From assembly GCF_003598715.1 (NCBI RefSeq), contig NZ_QZFU01000036.1:248001-312000 (forward strand): a DNA stretch of 64,000 nucleotides. The letters run 5' to 3'. This DNA comes from Nocardia panacis (GTDB lineage: Bacteria; Actinomycetota; Actinomycetes; Mycobacteriales; Mycobacteriaceae). Below the pieces are notes generated by a model. The model was not told the origin of the DNA. It saw only the letters and a list, made by a program, of their open reading frames with translations, and ran no database searches. Shown piece by piece: positions 50,826 to 59,184 of the stretch. Both the position numbers and the translations under genes were made by a program. Position 1 is the stretch's first letter; each line of letters begins with the position of its first letter.

Positions 50826-51466
50826 CAACGGATTCCTAGATACTTGTGGGTCTGCGTGCTCAACCGCCACTGCGGATGTCGCAGGCAGTAGTCGACGGCG
50901 CGTCGGGTGTTCTCGACCACGTCCGGGCCGTCCATCGGCTGGAGCAGCAGTCGCGGGAAGTCGAGGTTCTCGAAACGTTCGGGTTCGGCGCCGACCTGCG
51001 GGTAGACCAGTTTCAACTCGTCACCGGAGGTGAGGTTCAACGGTGCGCCCGCCTTGGGACTCACGCAGATCCAATCCAGTCCCTCGGGGGCGGGTTTGGT
51101 GCCGTTGGTCTCCACCGCGATCTCGAATCCGGCGGCGTGCAGCGCCTCGACCGCCGGGGTGTCCAGTTGCAGCAGCGGCTCCCCGCCGGTGCAGACCACG
51201 AACCGCTGGGCGCGCGGGTGGGCCAGACCGTCCCAGGTCTTCGAGATGGCGGCGGCCAACTCCTCCGGCGTGCGGAACATGCCGCCGCCCGGACCGTCGG
51301 TGCCGACGAAATCGGTATCGCAGAAGGTGCACACCGCTCGCGCCCGACCGGCCTCGGTGCCGCTCCACAGGTTGCAGGCGGCGAATCGGCAGAATACGGC
51401 GGGGCGCCCGGCATGGGTGCCCTCACCCTGCAGGGTGTAGAAGATCTCCTTGACCTGATAGCTCAT
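50825..51466 (-). CDS. queE: 7-carboxy-7-deazaguanine synthase (radical SAM)
   Basis: This 213-residue radical-SAM enzyme makes 7-carboxy-7-deazaguanine. The cluster motif is of the extended actinobacterial/proteobacterial form, with Cys in AACNLWSG and then VCTFCDTDF, so the first gap is longer than in canonical CxxxCxxC. FYTLQGEGTHAGRPAVF and CTGGEPLLQ are typical. The start at 51466 overlaps the queC stop (51463-51465) and is preferred over an extension to 51526. Confidence 0.94.
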   Translation of the reverse strand: MSYQVKEIFYTLQGEGTHAGRPAVFCRFAACNLWSGTEAGRARAVCTFCDTDFVGTDGPGGGMFRTPEELAAAISKTWDGLAHPRAQRFVVCTGGEPLLQLDTPAVEALHAAGFEIAVETNGTKPAPEGLDWICVSPKAGAPLNLTSGDELKLVYPQVGAEPERFENLDFPRLLLQPMDGPDVVENTRRAVDYCLRHPQWRLSTQTHKYLGIR

Positions 51467-52158
51467 CGGGCCAGGGCCGGATCGGTCAAGCCCAGTTCGG
51501 TGAAGCCTTTGCCGCGCAGCAGGCACGAATCGCAGCCACCGCAGGCGCGACCCTCGGCGTCCGGGTCGTAGCAGCTGTGCGTCATGGCGTAGTCCACACC
51601 CAACTCGAGGCCGCGTTGAATGGTCTGCGCCTTGGACAGCGCGATGAGCGGGGCGTGGATACGCAGCCGCTGCTCACCTTCGACACCGGCCCTGGTGGCC
51701 AGATCGGCCATCCGCTCGAAGGATTCGAGGTATTCGGGGCGGCAGTCCGGATAGCCGCTGTAATCGACGGCGCTGACGCCGAGGAAGATATCGCTCGCGC
51801 CCAGCGTCTCGGCCCAGGCCAGCGCGAAGGACAGGAAGATCGTATTGCGCGCGGGCACGTAGGTGCTCGGAACCTGTTCGGCGTCGATCTCCTCGACGCT
51901 GTCGTGATGGGGCACCGCGATATCGGCGGTGAGCGCGGACCCGCCGAAGGCGCGCAGATCGATATCGACCACGACGTGCTCGGCCACCCCGAGGGCGGCC
52001 GCGACCCGCTTGGCGGCCTCGAGTTCCACCCGGTGCCGCTGACCGTATCGGAAGCTCATCGCATACGGGTCGAATCCCTGCTCGCGCGCGATCGCCAGCA
52101 CCGTCGTGGAATCCAGACCACCGCTGAGCAACACGACCGCCTTGGGTCGCGTGTCCAT
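51463..52158 (-). CDS. queC: 7-cyano-7-deazaguanine (preQ0) synthase
   Basis: This 231-residue ATP-dependent enzyme converts 7-carboxy-7-deazaguanine to preQ0. The PP-loop motif LLSGGLDSTT and the C-terminal zinc Cys cluster (SCYDPDAEGRACGGCDSC) are present. AGGAGG lies six bases before ATG 52158. The first gene of queC-queE-queD. No folE or queF is in the window, so preQ0 may be made for queuosine, for DNA modification or for a deazaguanine metabolite, with the first step encoded elsewhere. Confidence 0.95.
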   Translation of the reverse strand: MDTRPKAVVLLSGGLDSTTVLAIAREQGFDPYAMSFRYGQRHRVELEAAKRVAAALGVAEHVVVDIDLRAFGGSALTADIAVPHHDSVEEIDAEQVPSTYVPARNTIFLSFALAWAETLGASDIFLGVSAVDYSGYPDCRPEYLESFERMADLATRAGVEGEQRLRIHAPLIALSKAQTIQRGLELGVDYAMTHSCYDPDAEGRACGGCDSCLLRGKGFTELGLTDPALAR

Positions 52159-52256
52159 CAACTACCTCCTGACCGGGGCGGATGGCCACCGAAACCGGGC
52201 ATCCGCGTACTCGTGACCGCCGATCGCCGGGAAGCTCCGCAGGCGAACAGGTCCTT

Positions 52257-52269
52257 GGGTAAGATACCC
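52257..52269. promoter_or_regulatory. GGGTA-AGA-TACCC palindrome upstream of queC
   Basis: This 5-bp inverted repeat lies in the 150-bp region between queC and the amidase gene, about 100 bp upstream of queC. It contains TATCTT on the minus strand, a possible -10. I saw no preQ1 riboswitch pattern. Confidence 0.25.
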
Positions 52270-52308
52270 GACCCGCTCGGGCGGCCCGGCAACCGGGCGG
52301 TCACCCGG

Positions 52309-53757
52309 TCAGGAGATCCGCACGTCGATGCTGGGACGCCGCTCCGGAACATCCAGCCAGGGTCTGTGCCGCTCCAGCGCGGCCCCGATCCGGAAGACGG
52401 TGATGTCGTCGAAGGGACGGCCCGCCACCTGGATACCGGTCGGCAATCCGCTGTCGGTGAATCCCGAGGGCAGGGCCAGCACCGGGCAGCGGCTGAAGAT
52501 ACTGAACAGGGCGGTCATCACACCGTCGTGGTCGTTGTAGCTCTTGCCGCGCACCGTGATGCTCTCCTCCCACGGCTGGTTCTCGGCGAGAACCTCGTGG
52601 AAGGCCAGCGTCGGCGTGATGAGGGCGTCGTAGCGCTGCAACAGCGGACCGAAGTGCTTGGCCCAGATCACGCCCGCCAGCTCGAGCGTCTCGCCGATCT
52701 CGCGCGGATCCACCGACTCGGCGCATTCGAAGTAGAAGCGGGTGTAGTCGTTGATCTCGTCCGGATGATCCCGGATCGCCGCGTCGAACATATCCATGTA
52801 CACCAGGTCGGTGTAGCGGGAGCCGAGCCGGATGATCTGCTCGGCCCACGGCATCTCGACCTCCTCGACTCGCGCGCCCGCCGCGCGCAGCGCGTCGAGC
52901 GCCGCCAGCGTCTCCCGACGCACCTCGTCGGTCACGGGGAAGTAACCCAGATCGACGCAGTAGGCGATCCTCATGCCCCGAATATCGGGCAATTCGGCCG
53001 GAATCACCATCTGCTGGGGCACCGTGGTGTGATCCAGCGGATGCTGACCCGAGATGGTGTTCTGCACCAGCGCCGCGTCCCCCACGGTCCGGGTGATCGG
53101 GCCGATGTGGTTGAAGAAGTCGAAGCAGACCTCGGGATGCAGCGGATTCCGTCCGTAGGGCGCTTTGAAGGTAACCGCGCCACACATGGCGCTGGGCACC
53201 CGCAGCGATCCGAGGGCGTCGGTCCCCATCGCCACGGTGCTGGTGCCCGACACCACCGAGGCCGCGCTGCCCGCCGAGGATCCACCAGGAGAGTATTTGG
53301 GATTCCACGGATTTCGGGTGACACCGTGCACCTTGGTGTGGCAGGTCCAGGTCCAGCCCATCTCGGGCATCGCGGTGCGCGCGAAGACGACCGCACCCGC
53401 GGTGAGCAGGCGCTCCATACTCGGGTTGGTGTGGTCGTCGACATTGTCGGTCAGCCACGAGCACCCGTCGCTGCTGATCGTGCCCTCGACGGCGGACTCA
53501 CCGTCGGATTTGGCCGCGACCGGTAGTCCGTCGAGCGGGCGGGACGGATCGCCGCCCGCCTGGTAGCGGGCCTCGGCCGCGCGGGCGGCGGCCATGGCGC
53601 TGTCGTAGTAGGTGGAGGCGAAGGCATTGACGATCGGTTCGACGCGTTCGGCGCGTGCGATCAGCGCGTCCAACAATTCGACCGGGGAAAGCTGCTTCTC
53701 GCGGAATAGTTCGAGCACTTCGACAGCGGGCTTGTAGCACAGTTCTACATCGCTCAT
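52309..53757 (-). CDS. Amidase-signature family amidase, last gene of the PKS operon
   Basis: This 482-residue Ser-cisSer-Lys amidase has catalytic Lys in LPVAAKSDGE, cis-Ser in YSPGGSSAGSAASV and nucleophile Ser in GTDALGSLRVP (family usual: GGSxRxP). It lies at the 3' end of the biosynthetic operon, 13 bp after the truncated aminotransferase-like ORF, and may unmask, release or inactivate the product. ATG 53757 is preferred to the extended frame to 53808, which would overlap the upstream gene. Confidence 0.9.
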   Translation of the reverse strand: MSDVELCYKPAVEVLELFREKQLSPVELLDALIARAERVEPIVNAFASTYYDSAMAAARAAEARYQAGGDPSRPLDGLPVAAKSDGESAVEGTISSDGCSWLTDNVDDHTNPSMERLLTAGAVVFARTAMPEMGWTWTCHTKVHGVTRNPWNPKYSPGGSSAGSAASVVSGTSTVAMGTDALGSLRVPSAMCGAVTFKAPYGRNPLHPEVCFDFFNHIGPITRTVGDAALVQNTISGQHPLDHTTVPQQMVIPAELPDIRGMRIAYCVDLGYFPVTDEVRRETLAALDALRAAGARVEEVEMPWAEQIIRLGSRYTDLVYMDMFDAAIRDHPDEINDYTRFYFECAESVDPREIGETLELAGVIWAKHFGPLLQRYDALITPTLAFHEVLAENQPWEESITVRGKSYNDHDGVMTALFSIFSRCPVLALPSGFTDSGLPTGIQVAGRPFDDITVFRIGAALERHRPWLDVPERRPSIDVRIS

Positions 53758-53770
53758 GGTGTCATCCCAA

Positions 53771-54220
53771 TTATCGCATCGAAATCGCCGGATCGCGGCC
53801 TGCGACATTCGCGAACGCGGCCGCGAGTATATTCATCCGAATCATATCCGCCGGATACGGCAATTCGAGGAAACCGCCGTTCATGGACAGCGTGTCGCCG
53901 AATCCGGAGGTGGACGAGATCGGCGGACTCGATCCCGCGCCGACGAATATCTCCGAATCCACCGGGAAATGACCGTCCACCTTTCGGCGAAAATCCCGGA
54001 CCTTGTCCCGCAATTGTTCGTCGTCGGCCAGGAAAGAGTAGTCGAGATGCTGCGCTCCCGAAGTGAGCGGTGCGCGCAGCGGCGCGAGATGCTCATAGCT
54101 CACCCCGTGCGAGGTCTCCCAACCCGAGACGAACGGTCGATCCGAGGTCCGGGCGTCGAAATCAATCCGACGGTGCGCCGCCAACGCGCTTTCCTGATCG
54201 GCGGTGAGGGTCGATCCCAT
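53771..54220 (-). CDS. Truncated aminotransferase-like ORF or unknown protein
   Basis: This 149-residue ORF has a start at 54220 with AGAAGGA about ten bases upstream. Residues about 20-110 (RPFVSGWETSHG, QHLDYSFLADDEQLRDKVRDF, IFVGAGSSP) resemble the beginning of a fold-type I PLP aminotransferase, but the cofactor Lys and the large domain are missing, and the last 40 residues (STSGFGDTLSMNGGFLELPY) look unrelated. It stops 13 bp before the amidase start. Either it is a deletion remnant that has kept its reading frame or a short standalone protein I do not recognise. Confidence 0.5.
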   Translation of the reverse strand: MGSTLTADQESALAAHRRIDFDARTSDRPFVSGWETSHGVSYEHLAPLRAPLTSGAQHLDYSFLADDEQLRDKVRDFRRKVDGHFPVDSEIFVGAGSSPPISSTSGFGDTLSMNGGFLELPYPADMIRMNILAAAFANVAGRDPAISMR

Positions 54221-54240
54221 CAAAAGACATTCCTTCTGTA

Positions 54241-55968
54241 CTACCCGGTGGAATCGTCGGGCGCCTTGCGCACCAGATACGGTCCGATCGCGAGATAGTC
54301 GATCTCGGTTTTGAGGAAGGTGTTCACCGCGTCCTGCGGGGAGCAGATGATCGGCTCCTGATCGTTGAACGAGGTGTTCAACACCATCGGGACTCCGGTC
54401 AGCGCCGCGAATTCGGCGATGATGCGGTGGAAGCGCGGATTCGTGTCGGACCGCACCGCCTGAATGCGGCAGGTGTTGTCCACGTGCAGGACCGCGCCCA
54501 TCTGCGCGTACCGCTCCGGTCGCGCCGGATAGGCCATGAGCATGAAATCGCCCGCCGAGGTCGGCTTGGCCACCTCGAACCAGTCCGGCACCGCCTCGGC
54601 CAGGACGCTGGGCGCGAGCGGGCGGAAATACTCCCGGTGCTTGACCTTTCGGTTCAGCACATCGCGCATCTCCCGCCTGCGCGGGTCGGCGATGATGCTG
54701 CGATTGCCCAGCGCGCGCGGCCCCAACTCCATCCGACCCTGGAACAGGCCGATCACCATGCCCTCGGCCAGCAGTCGGGCGATATCCCGCTCGAAATCCG
54801 CGGCCCGCTCGAAAACGAGTTCCGGATGGGCCGACAGCTCGGTCTCGATCTCGTCCTCGGAATACGAGGGTCCCCAATAGGCGTGGCGCATCTGCGGGCC
54901 GCGCGAATTGCCCAGCACGGCATTCCACACGTGCAGCGCCGACCCCACGGACAGGCCGCCGTCGTGCGCGGCGGGCTGGACATAGAGTTCCTCGAACGGA
55001 CCGTCCTCGAAGGCGACCTGGTTGGCGACGCAGTTCAGCGCGACACCGCCCGCCAGGCACAACCGCGTCGACCCGGTGACCGTGTGCAGATGCCGGGCCA
55101 TATGCAGCACCAGTTCATTCGTCTTGACCTGCAGCGCCGCGGCGACATCGTGGTGCACGTCGAGCAGCGGGTCCTCCGGGCGTCGCGGCTCGAGTCCGAG
55201 CGCCTCGATCAATCCGGAGCAGTCGGCCGAGGGCGGGTAGTAGAGGATATCGGCGAATTTGAGCCGATCGGTCGCCATATCGAAACCGCCCGGATCGGTT
55301 GTCCAGGCCAATTGGTCGAAGGCGGCGGTATAGCGGGTGGGATCTCCGTAGGCGGCCAATCCCATCACCTTTGCCGCGTCGTACACCCCGAAGCCGAGGA
55401 AGACCGAGCACAACTCCCACAGATACCCGATGGAGGCCGGGTAGCGGATATCCGCGACATTCGTCAACTGATTGCCGCGCCCGTGATACATGCGGGTGGA
55501 GAAGGCGTCGTCGCCGAGCGCGTCCACCACCAGCGTCGCCGCGTCGGGAAAGTCCGAGGCGAAATAGGCCGAGGCCGCGTGGGCGGTGTGGTGGGGCACC
55601 CAGTGGAAGGGGCCGCCGAATCCCTCCTGCGCGAACTGTTGCGGAATATTGGGCAGGGTGTTCAGGAACAGCTCCTGCTTGTCCGGGTTGTTCCAGGGTG
55701 AGGGCAGCCCGGCCGCCCTGACCGCCGCGATCTCATCCGGATCGGCCGCGCAGGTCACGTGATCCAGGTCGGCGATGGTGATGCCCGCGCTGTCGAGACA
55801 GAACCGAATCGCGTTGGCGGGCAACTCATCCGGATTGTCGGCGCGGGCCTGCTTACCGTGTTTGACGCGGTTGAAGCGCTCCTCCTCCGCCGCGACGACG
55901 ACCCGGCCGTCCTGGACCAGACAGGCGGAGGATTCGTGGTAGGCGGAATTGATGCCGAGTATGTACAT
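54241..55968 (-). CDS. O-carbamoyltransferase (NodU/CmcH/TobZ family)
   Basis: This 575-residue two-domain enzyme uses carbamoyl phosphate and ATP to carbamoylate a hydroxyl through a carbamoyl-adenylate. The N-terminal Kae1-like domain begins ILGINSAYHESSACLVQDG and contains HHTAHAASAYFAS and LAGGVALNCVANQ. The C-terminal YrdC-like domain has LGPRALGNRSIIADPR and KHREYFRPLAPSVL. It starts 7 bp upstream-side of the amidinotransferase stop, 20 bp before the truncated ORF, and belongs to the PKS operon, where it would add a carbamate to the product. Confidence 0.94.
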   Translation of the reverse strand: MYILGINSAYHESSACLVQDGRVVVAAEEERFNRVKHGKQARADNPDELPANAIRFCLDSAGITIADLDHVTCAADPDEIAAVRAAGLPSPWNNPDKQELFLNTLPNIPQQFAQEGFGGPFHWVPHHTAHAASAYFASDFPDAATLVVDALGDDAFSTRMYHGRGNQLTNVADIRYPASIGYLWELCSVFLGFGVYDAAKVMGLAAYGDPTRYTAAFDQLAWTTDPGGFDMATDRLKFADILYYPPSADCSGLIEALGLEPRRPEDPLLDVHHDVAAALQVKTNELVLHMARHLHTVTGSTRLCLAGGVALNCVANQVAFEDGPFEELYVQPAAHDGGLSVGSALHVWNAVLGNSRGPQMRHAYWGPSYSEDEIETELSAHPELVFERAADFERDIARLLAEGMVIGLFQGRMELGPRALGNRSIIADPRRREMRDVLNRKVKHREYFRPLAPSVLAEAVPDWFEVAKPTSAGDFMLMAYPARPERYAQMGAVLHVDNTCRIQAVRSDTNPRFHRIIAEFAALTGVPMVLNTSFNDQEPIICSPQDAVNTFLKTEIDYLAIGPYLVRKAPDDSTG

Positions 55969-55975
55969 GAGTTTC

Positions 55976-57115
55976 CTATCCCTCCGCCAGCGGCTGATAG
56001 TCGACATTCGGAAAGTAATCCTCGCGGTCGCCGGTGCGGCGCACGTCCCAGGTCGCGCAGTGCAGCGACCCGCCGTATTCGAAGACATTCCGGAACGGGA
56101 TCGGGAACACCTCGAAGCCGAGCTTGTCCAGCATGTCGTGCAGCGGCTTCTCCCGCTCCTCCGCGATGACCTTGGTCGGCGAGATGCTGAGCACATTCAT
56201 CGACAACCACTTCGAGGACTGGCAGTAAGTGGGCATCTCGTCGTTGCCGGTGGTGGGTTCGGGCGCCTCCACCAATTCCCAGTCATTGGTCAGGAACAGC
56301 TTCTCCTCGCCATCGCTGAGTGGACGGTCCGGATTGGTGAGCACCAGACCGGGACGCAGCGGCACGAAGGTGCAGTCGATATGCGAGGGGAAATAGTCCA
56401 GCGGGAAATGCAATGGATGCACCCGCAGTCCCTGCGGCTCCAAATGACGCTTGAGCCACTGAATCCCCTGCCGATTGGTGGTCATCGACTCCTGAACCAT
56501 GATGTCCCGACCGAATCGACTCATATCGGCGGCATCGAAGATCACCTCGTCCTGGGTGATGCAGAATTCGAAGGAGTGCATTTCGGCGTGCCGCTTCTCC
56601 AGCGGCCAATCCCAGAAACCCTCCCGATACATCTCGTCGGTCATGGACGGTTTCGGCGCCGTGGTCCAACGCACGGCGGGATCGGCATTCCAGTACTCGT
56701 ACACGAGCTTGCGGTAGGGCTCGTATTCGAAGAATCGGCCCCGGCGCGACATGGTGGCCTCGATGATCTCACTGCCGATGGTGATCATCACATCGCGCGG
56801 GCACACCCCGCAGTACTGGTTGTCCACCGAGAATTCCGGGGTTCGCACCGGTTTGCTGTAGTCGTGCGGCTCCGGCCGCCGCACCCGCACACCCTGCGAT
56901 TCGAGCAGCGCGACCAGACCCGCCAGTTCCGCATTGGCGGCATCGATGGCCTCCTGCGGTTTGCGCCCGGTGGGGAACGCGGTCCCCGGCGCGGCATTGC
57001 GGATATGCGGGTGATTGCCCGGTTCGGTGGGTTCGTAGCAGGCGTCGTCGGCCGAGCCGACCACGATCTCCTCCAGCCGATCCCATTCATTCCACGAATT
57101 GACCTGTGCGGCCAT
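55976..57115 (-). CDS. L-arginine amidinotransferase family enzyme
   Basis: This 379-residue enzyme of the AGAT/StrB1 family moves an amidino group from arginine to an amine. The catalytic triad is visible: Asp197 in FDAADMSRFGRDI, His245 in SHIDCTFVPL and Cys353 in GGSLHCATWDVRR. Length matches mature AGAT. In this operon the likely acceptor is an amine made by the aminotransferase domain of the PKS or another intermediate (inference). The 7-bp gap to the carbamoyltransferase gene shows tight coupling. Confidence 0.93.
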   Translation of the reverse strand: MAAQVNSWNEWDRLEEIVVGSADDACYEPTEPGNHPHIRNAAPGTAFPTGRKPQEAIDAANAELAGLVALLESQGVRVRRPEPHDYSKPVRTPEFSVDNQYCGVCPRDVMITIGSEIIEATMSRRGRFFEYEPYRKLVYEYWNADPAVRWTTAPKPSMTDEMYREGFWDWPLEKRHAEMHSFEFCITQDEVIFDAADMSRFGRDIMVQESMTTNRQGIQWLKRHLEPQGLRVHPLHFPLDYFPSHIDCTFVPLRPGLVLTNPDRPLSDGEEKLFLTNDWELVEAPEPTTGNDEMPTYCQSSKWLSMNVLSISPTKVIAEEREKPLHDMLDKLGFEVFPIPFRNVFEYGGSLHCATWDVRRTGDREDYFPNVDYQPLAEG

Positions 57116-57159
57116 TGGTTTAGCCTTTCTTCTGTTCGATCACTGCCCGGCGCACCGGC

Positions 57160-58164
57160 CTAGTCGTAGGCGGTGGCGAATCGACCGACCACATACGGTC
57201 CGAACTGACACGGTTCGTAGCGCGGCGGGTTCTCCGCATCACAGCAGATATCCAGCGGTGCGATGACCGCGCCGAAATTCGGCTCGTAGAAAAAGGGAAT
57301 CGAATATCGATCGGCATTGCCGGGTATCTGCACCCGATGCCAGGTCGCGGGATATTTGTCGTTCGTCCACTGCTGCATCATCAGCCCGATATTCACCAGG
57401 AAGGTCCCCGGAATATGCGGTGCGGGCACCCACGCCTCGGCGGAGTTGAGCACCTCGAGCCCACCGACCGCGTCCTGCTGCAGGATGGCCAGGAATCCGT
57501 AGTCGACATGCGCGCCGAACCCATGGCCGACCTCGCCCGACACCGGTTCCGGGGCCGCCGCGCCCGGCGCGCGGGGCGGATAGTGCACCATGCGCAGGTC
57601 GCTCAACTCCACACCCGAATAGGGTTGAAAATAGTGCTCGTCCAGACCGAGGCTCAATGCCATGCCCGCGGCGATCCGACCGCCGAGCCGGTAGCGCTGA
57701 TCCCAGGCCCGCATCATGGTGCGGCGGAATTCGGGCAGCGCCTCCGGCCACTGCCCCGGATCGTCCAGGGGATGGGAATCCAGGCGGCGATTCGCGTTCG
57801 CGGCCGCGATGGTCTCGGCATCCCGACCGGAAATCGGTTGCAGATCCAGGCATTCGTGCCAATCGGTCTTCCCGCCGGTGACCTCGCCGCCGAGCGGGAC
57901 GAAACCGCGGAACTGATCGGTATTGCCGAGCCGCAACTTCATTTTCTCCACCGACGGCAGGGCGAAGAAACTCCGGGCCGCCTCGTACACCTCGGCCATC
58001 TCCGATTCGGCGATGCCGTGATTGGCGGCATAGAAGAATCCGACCTCGCGGCAGGCCCGGCCGATCTCGTCCACCGCGCGCGCCAAATCGGCCGCATTCG
58101 GATGCTCGACCACCAGGGGTCCGATATCGATGATCGGCACTTCCGTGAAGGAAGCTCCGCTCAT
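57160..58164 (-). CDS. 2-oxoglutarate/Fe(II) dioxygenase (isopenicillin N synthase-like) 1
   Basis: This 334-residue enzyme of the IPNS/DAOCS superfamily has the iron facial triad His219-x-Asp221 (GAHVDYGF) and His276 (TWHRVQIP), and Arg286 (RYSIPFF) for 2-oxoglutarate. VPIIDIGPL and CREVGFFYAANHG mark the N-terminal domain. It would hydroxylate, desaturate or cyclise an intermediate. GAGGGGG precedes ATG 58164, which overlaps the stop of the second dioxygenase gene (ATGA). Confidence 0.92.
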   Translation of the reverse strand: MSGASFTEVPIIDIGPLVVEHPNAADLARAVDEIGRACREVGFFYAANHGIAESEMAEVYEAARSFFALPSVEKMKLRLGNTDQFRGFVPLGGEVTGGKTDWHECLDLQPISGRDAETIAAANANRRLDSHPLDDPGQWPEALPEFRRTMMRAWDQRYRLGGRIAAGMALSLGLDEHYFQPYSGVELSDLRMVHYPPRAPGAAAPEPVSGEVGHGFGAHVDYGFLAILQQDAVGGLEVLNSAEAWVPAPHIPGTFLVNIGLMMQQWTNDKYPATWHRVQIPGNADRYSIPFFYEPNFGAVIAPLDICCDAENPPRYEPCQFGPYVVGRFATAYD

Positions 58165-59174
58165 TGCTGCACCCCCTCGTCCGCGCCAACGCGTTCCGGA
58201 AAGACCATATTCATCCTTTCCCACTCCAGCTGTCCCACCGGCGTGGTCGGCGATACTCTGCGCCCGTCGGCCAACCAGGAATTCGTCTCGGAAACCGTTA
58301 ACCCTGCTGCGGCCATTCGCGGTGACGAGATCGGATCTATCGGCGTGAGCGGGCGGCGCAGATCCGGCAGGAAGAACGAGGCACAAGATAACCGCTCCGA
58401 GCGCAGCGCGGAATTATGCACGCGGTGCAGGCACGGCGGATAATAGCCGTTGGTCCACACCTCCATTAATTCCCCGGCGAAGATCGAGAACACGTTCTCC
58501 GGCGGATCGACGGGACGCCATTGGCCATTGCTATTGCGCACCTCGAGGCCGGGCGCGTTCTGCAATCCCACAGTGAGCAGAGCGCTGTCCGTGTGCTGGT
58601 GCAGTCGAGCGTCCCCGACGGCATAACCGCGCGGATCGCGGTAGTAGATCAGCCGCGAGTACAAGGACGGCTCGCCGCCGGTGACGCCGTCCGCACGATC
58701 CACCTCCTGATCCATCGAATGCAGCAGTGCCCGCAGCACCGCGACGGCGATACGTTCCACGGCTTTCGAATACGCGTCGATCATCGACCGGAAAGGCGCG
58801 GGATGTCCCTCGCTCGGCCACCGGTTGTCGCCGTACAGGTCGAACCATGCTCGGTGCTCGCCCGGCGGGGGCGCGAGAACCTTGCCGAATTCGTAGGACT
58901 CCTTCAAATCCGGAATGCCGCCCGTGTATTCCTTCCCCTGGCCGACATAGCCGCGATAATTCGGCGATCCATTGATATCGAGCGCCTGCTTCTCGGCGGC
59001 GGGCAATGCGAAGAACTCCCGCGTCCGCCGATACAGGTCGGGAAAGAAATCCGGTCCGAGTTCCCCGCGGGCATCCACGTGCACGATGGTGTGCGTGCGC
59101 AGCGCGGTGTGCAGCGTCTCCACCGCATCGGTGCGGCGGGCCTCCACATCGGCCAGACCGATGACTGGGATCAT
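58161..59174 (-). CDS. 2-oxoglutarate/Fe(II) dioxygenase (isopenicillin N synthase-like) 2
   Basis: This 337-residue paralogue of the next gene has His194-x-Asp196 (HQHTDSALLTVG), His250 (CLHRVHN) and Arg261 (RLSCASFF). It is only distantly similar to its neighbour, so the two probably act at different positions or steps. AAAGGA lies five bases before ATG 59174, 10 bp after the PKS stop. Confidence 0.92.
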   Translation of the reverse strand: MIPVIGLADVEARRTDAVETLHTALRTHTIVHVDARGELGPDFFPDLYRRTREFFALPAAEKQALDINGSPNYRGYVGQGKEYTGGIPDLKESYEFGKVLAPPPGEHRAWFDLYGDNRWPSEGHPAPFRSMIDAYSKAVERIAVAVLRALLHSMDQEVDRADGVTGGEPSLYSRLIYYRDPRGYAVGDARLHQHTDSALLTVGLQNAPGLEVRNSNGQWRPVDPPENVFSIFAGELMEVWTNGYYPPCLHRVHNSALRSERLSCASFFLPDLRRPLTPIDPISSPRMAAAGLTVSETNSWLADGRRVSPTTPVGQLEWERMNMVFPERVGADEGVQQ

Positions 59175-59184
59175 GAAAGTCCTT

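Noticed and set aside
52159..52308. Possible preQ1 riboswitch before queC
   Set aside because: I could not identify a preQ1-I or preQ1-II consensus in this region; only a short GGGTA/TACCC palindrome is visible.
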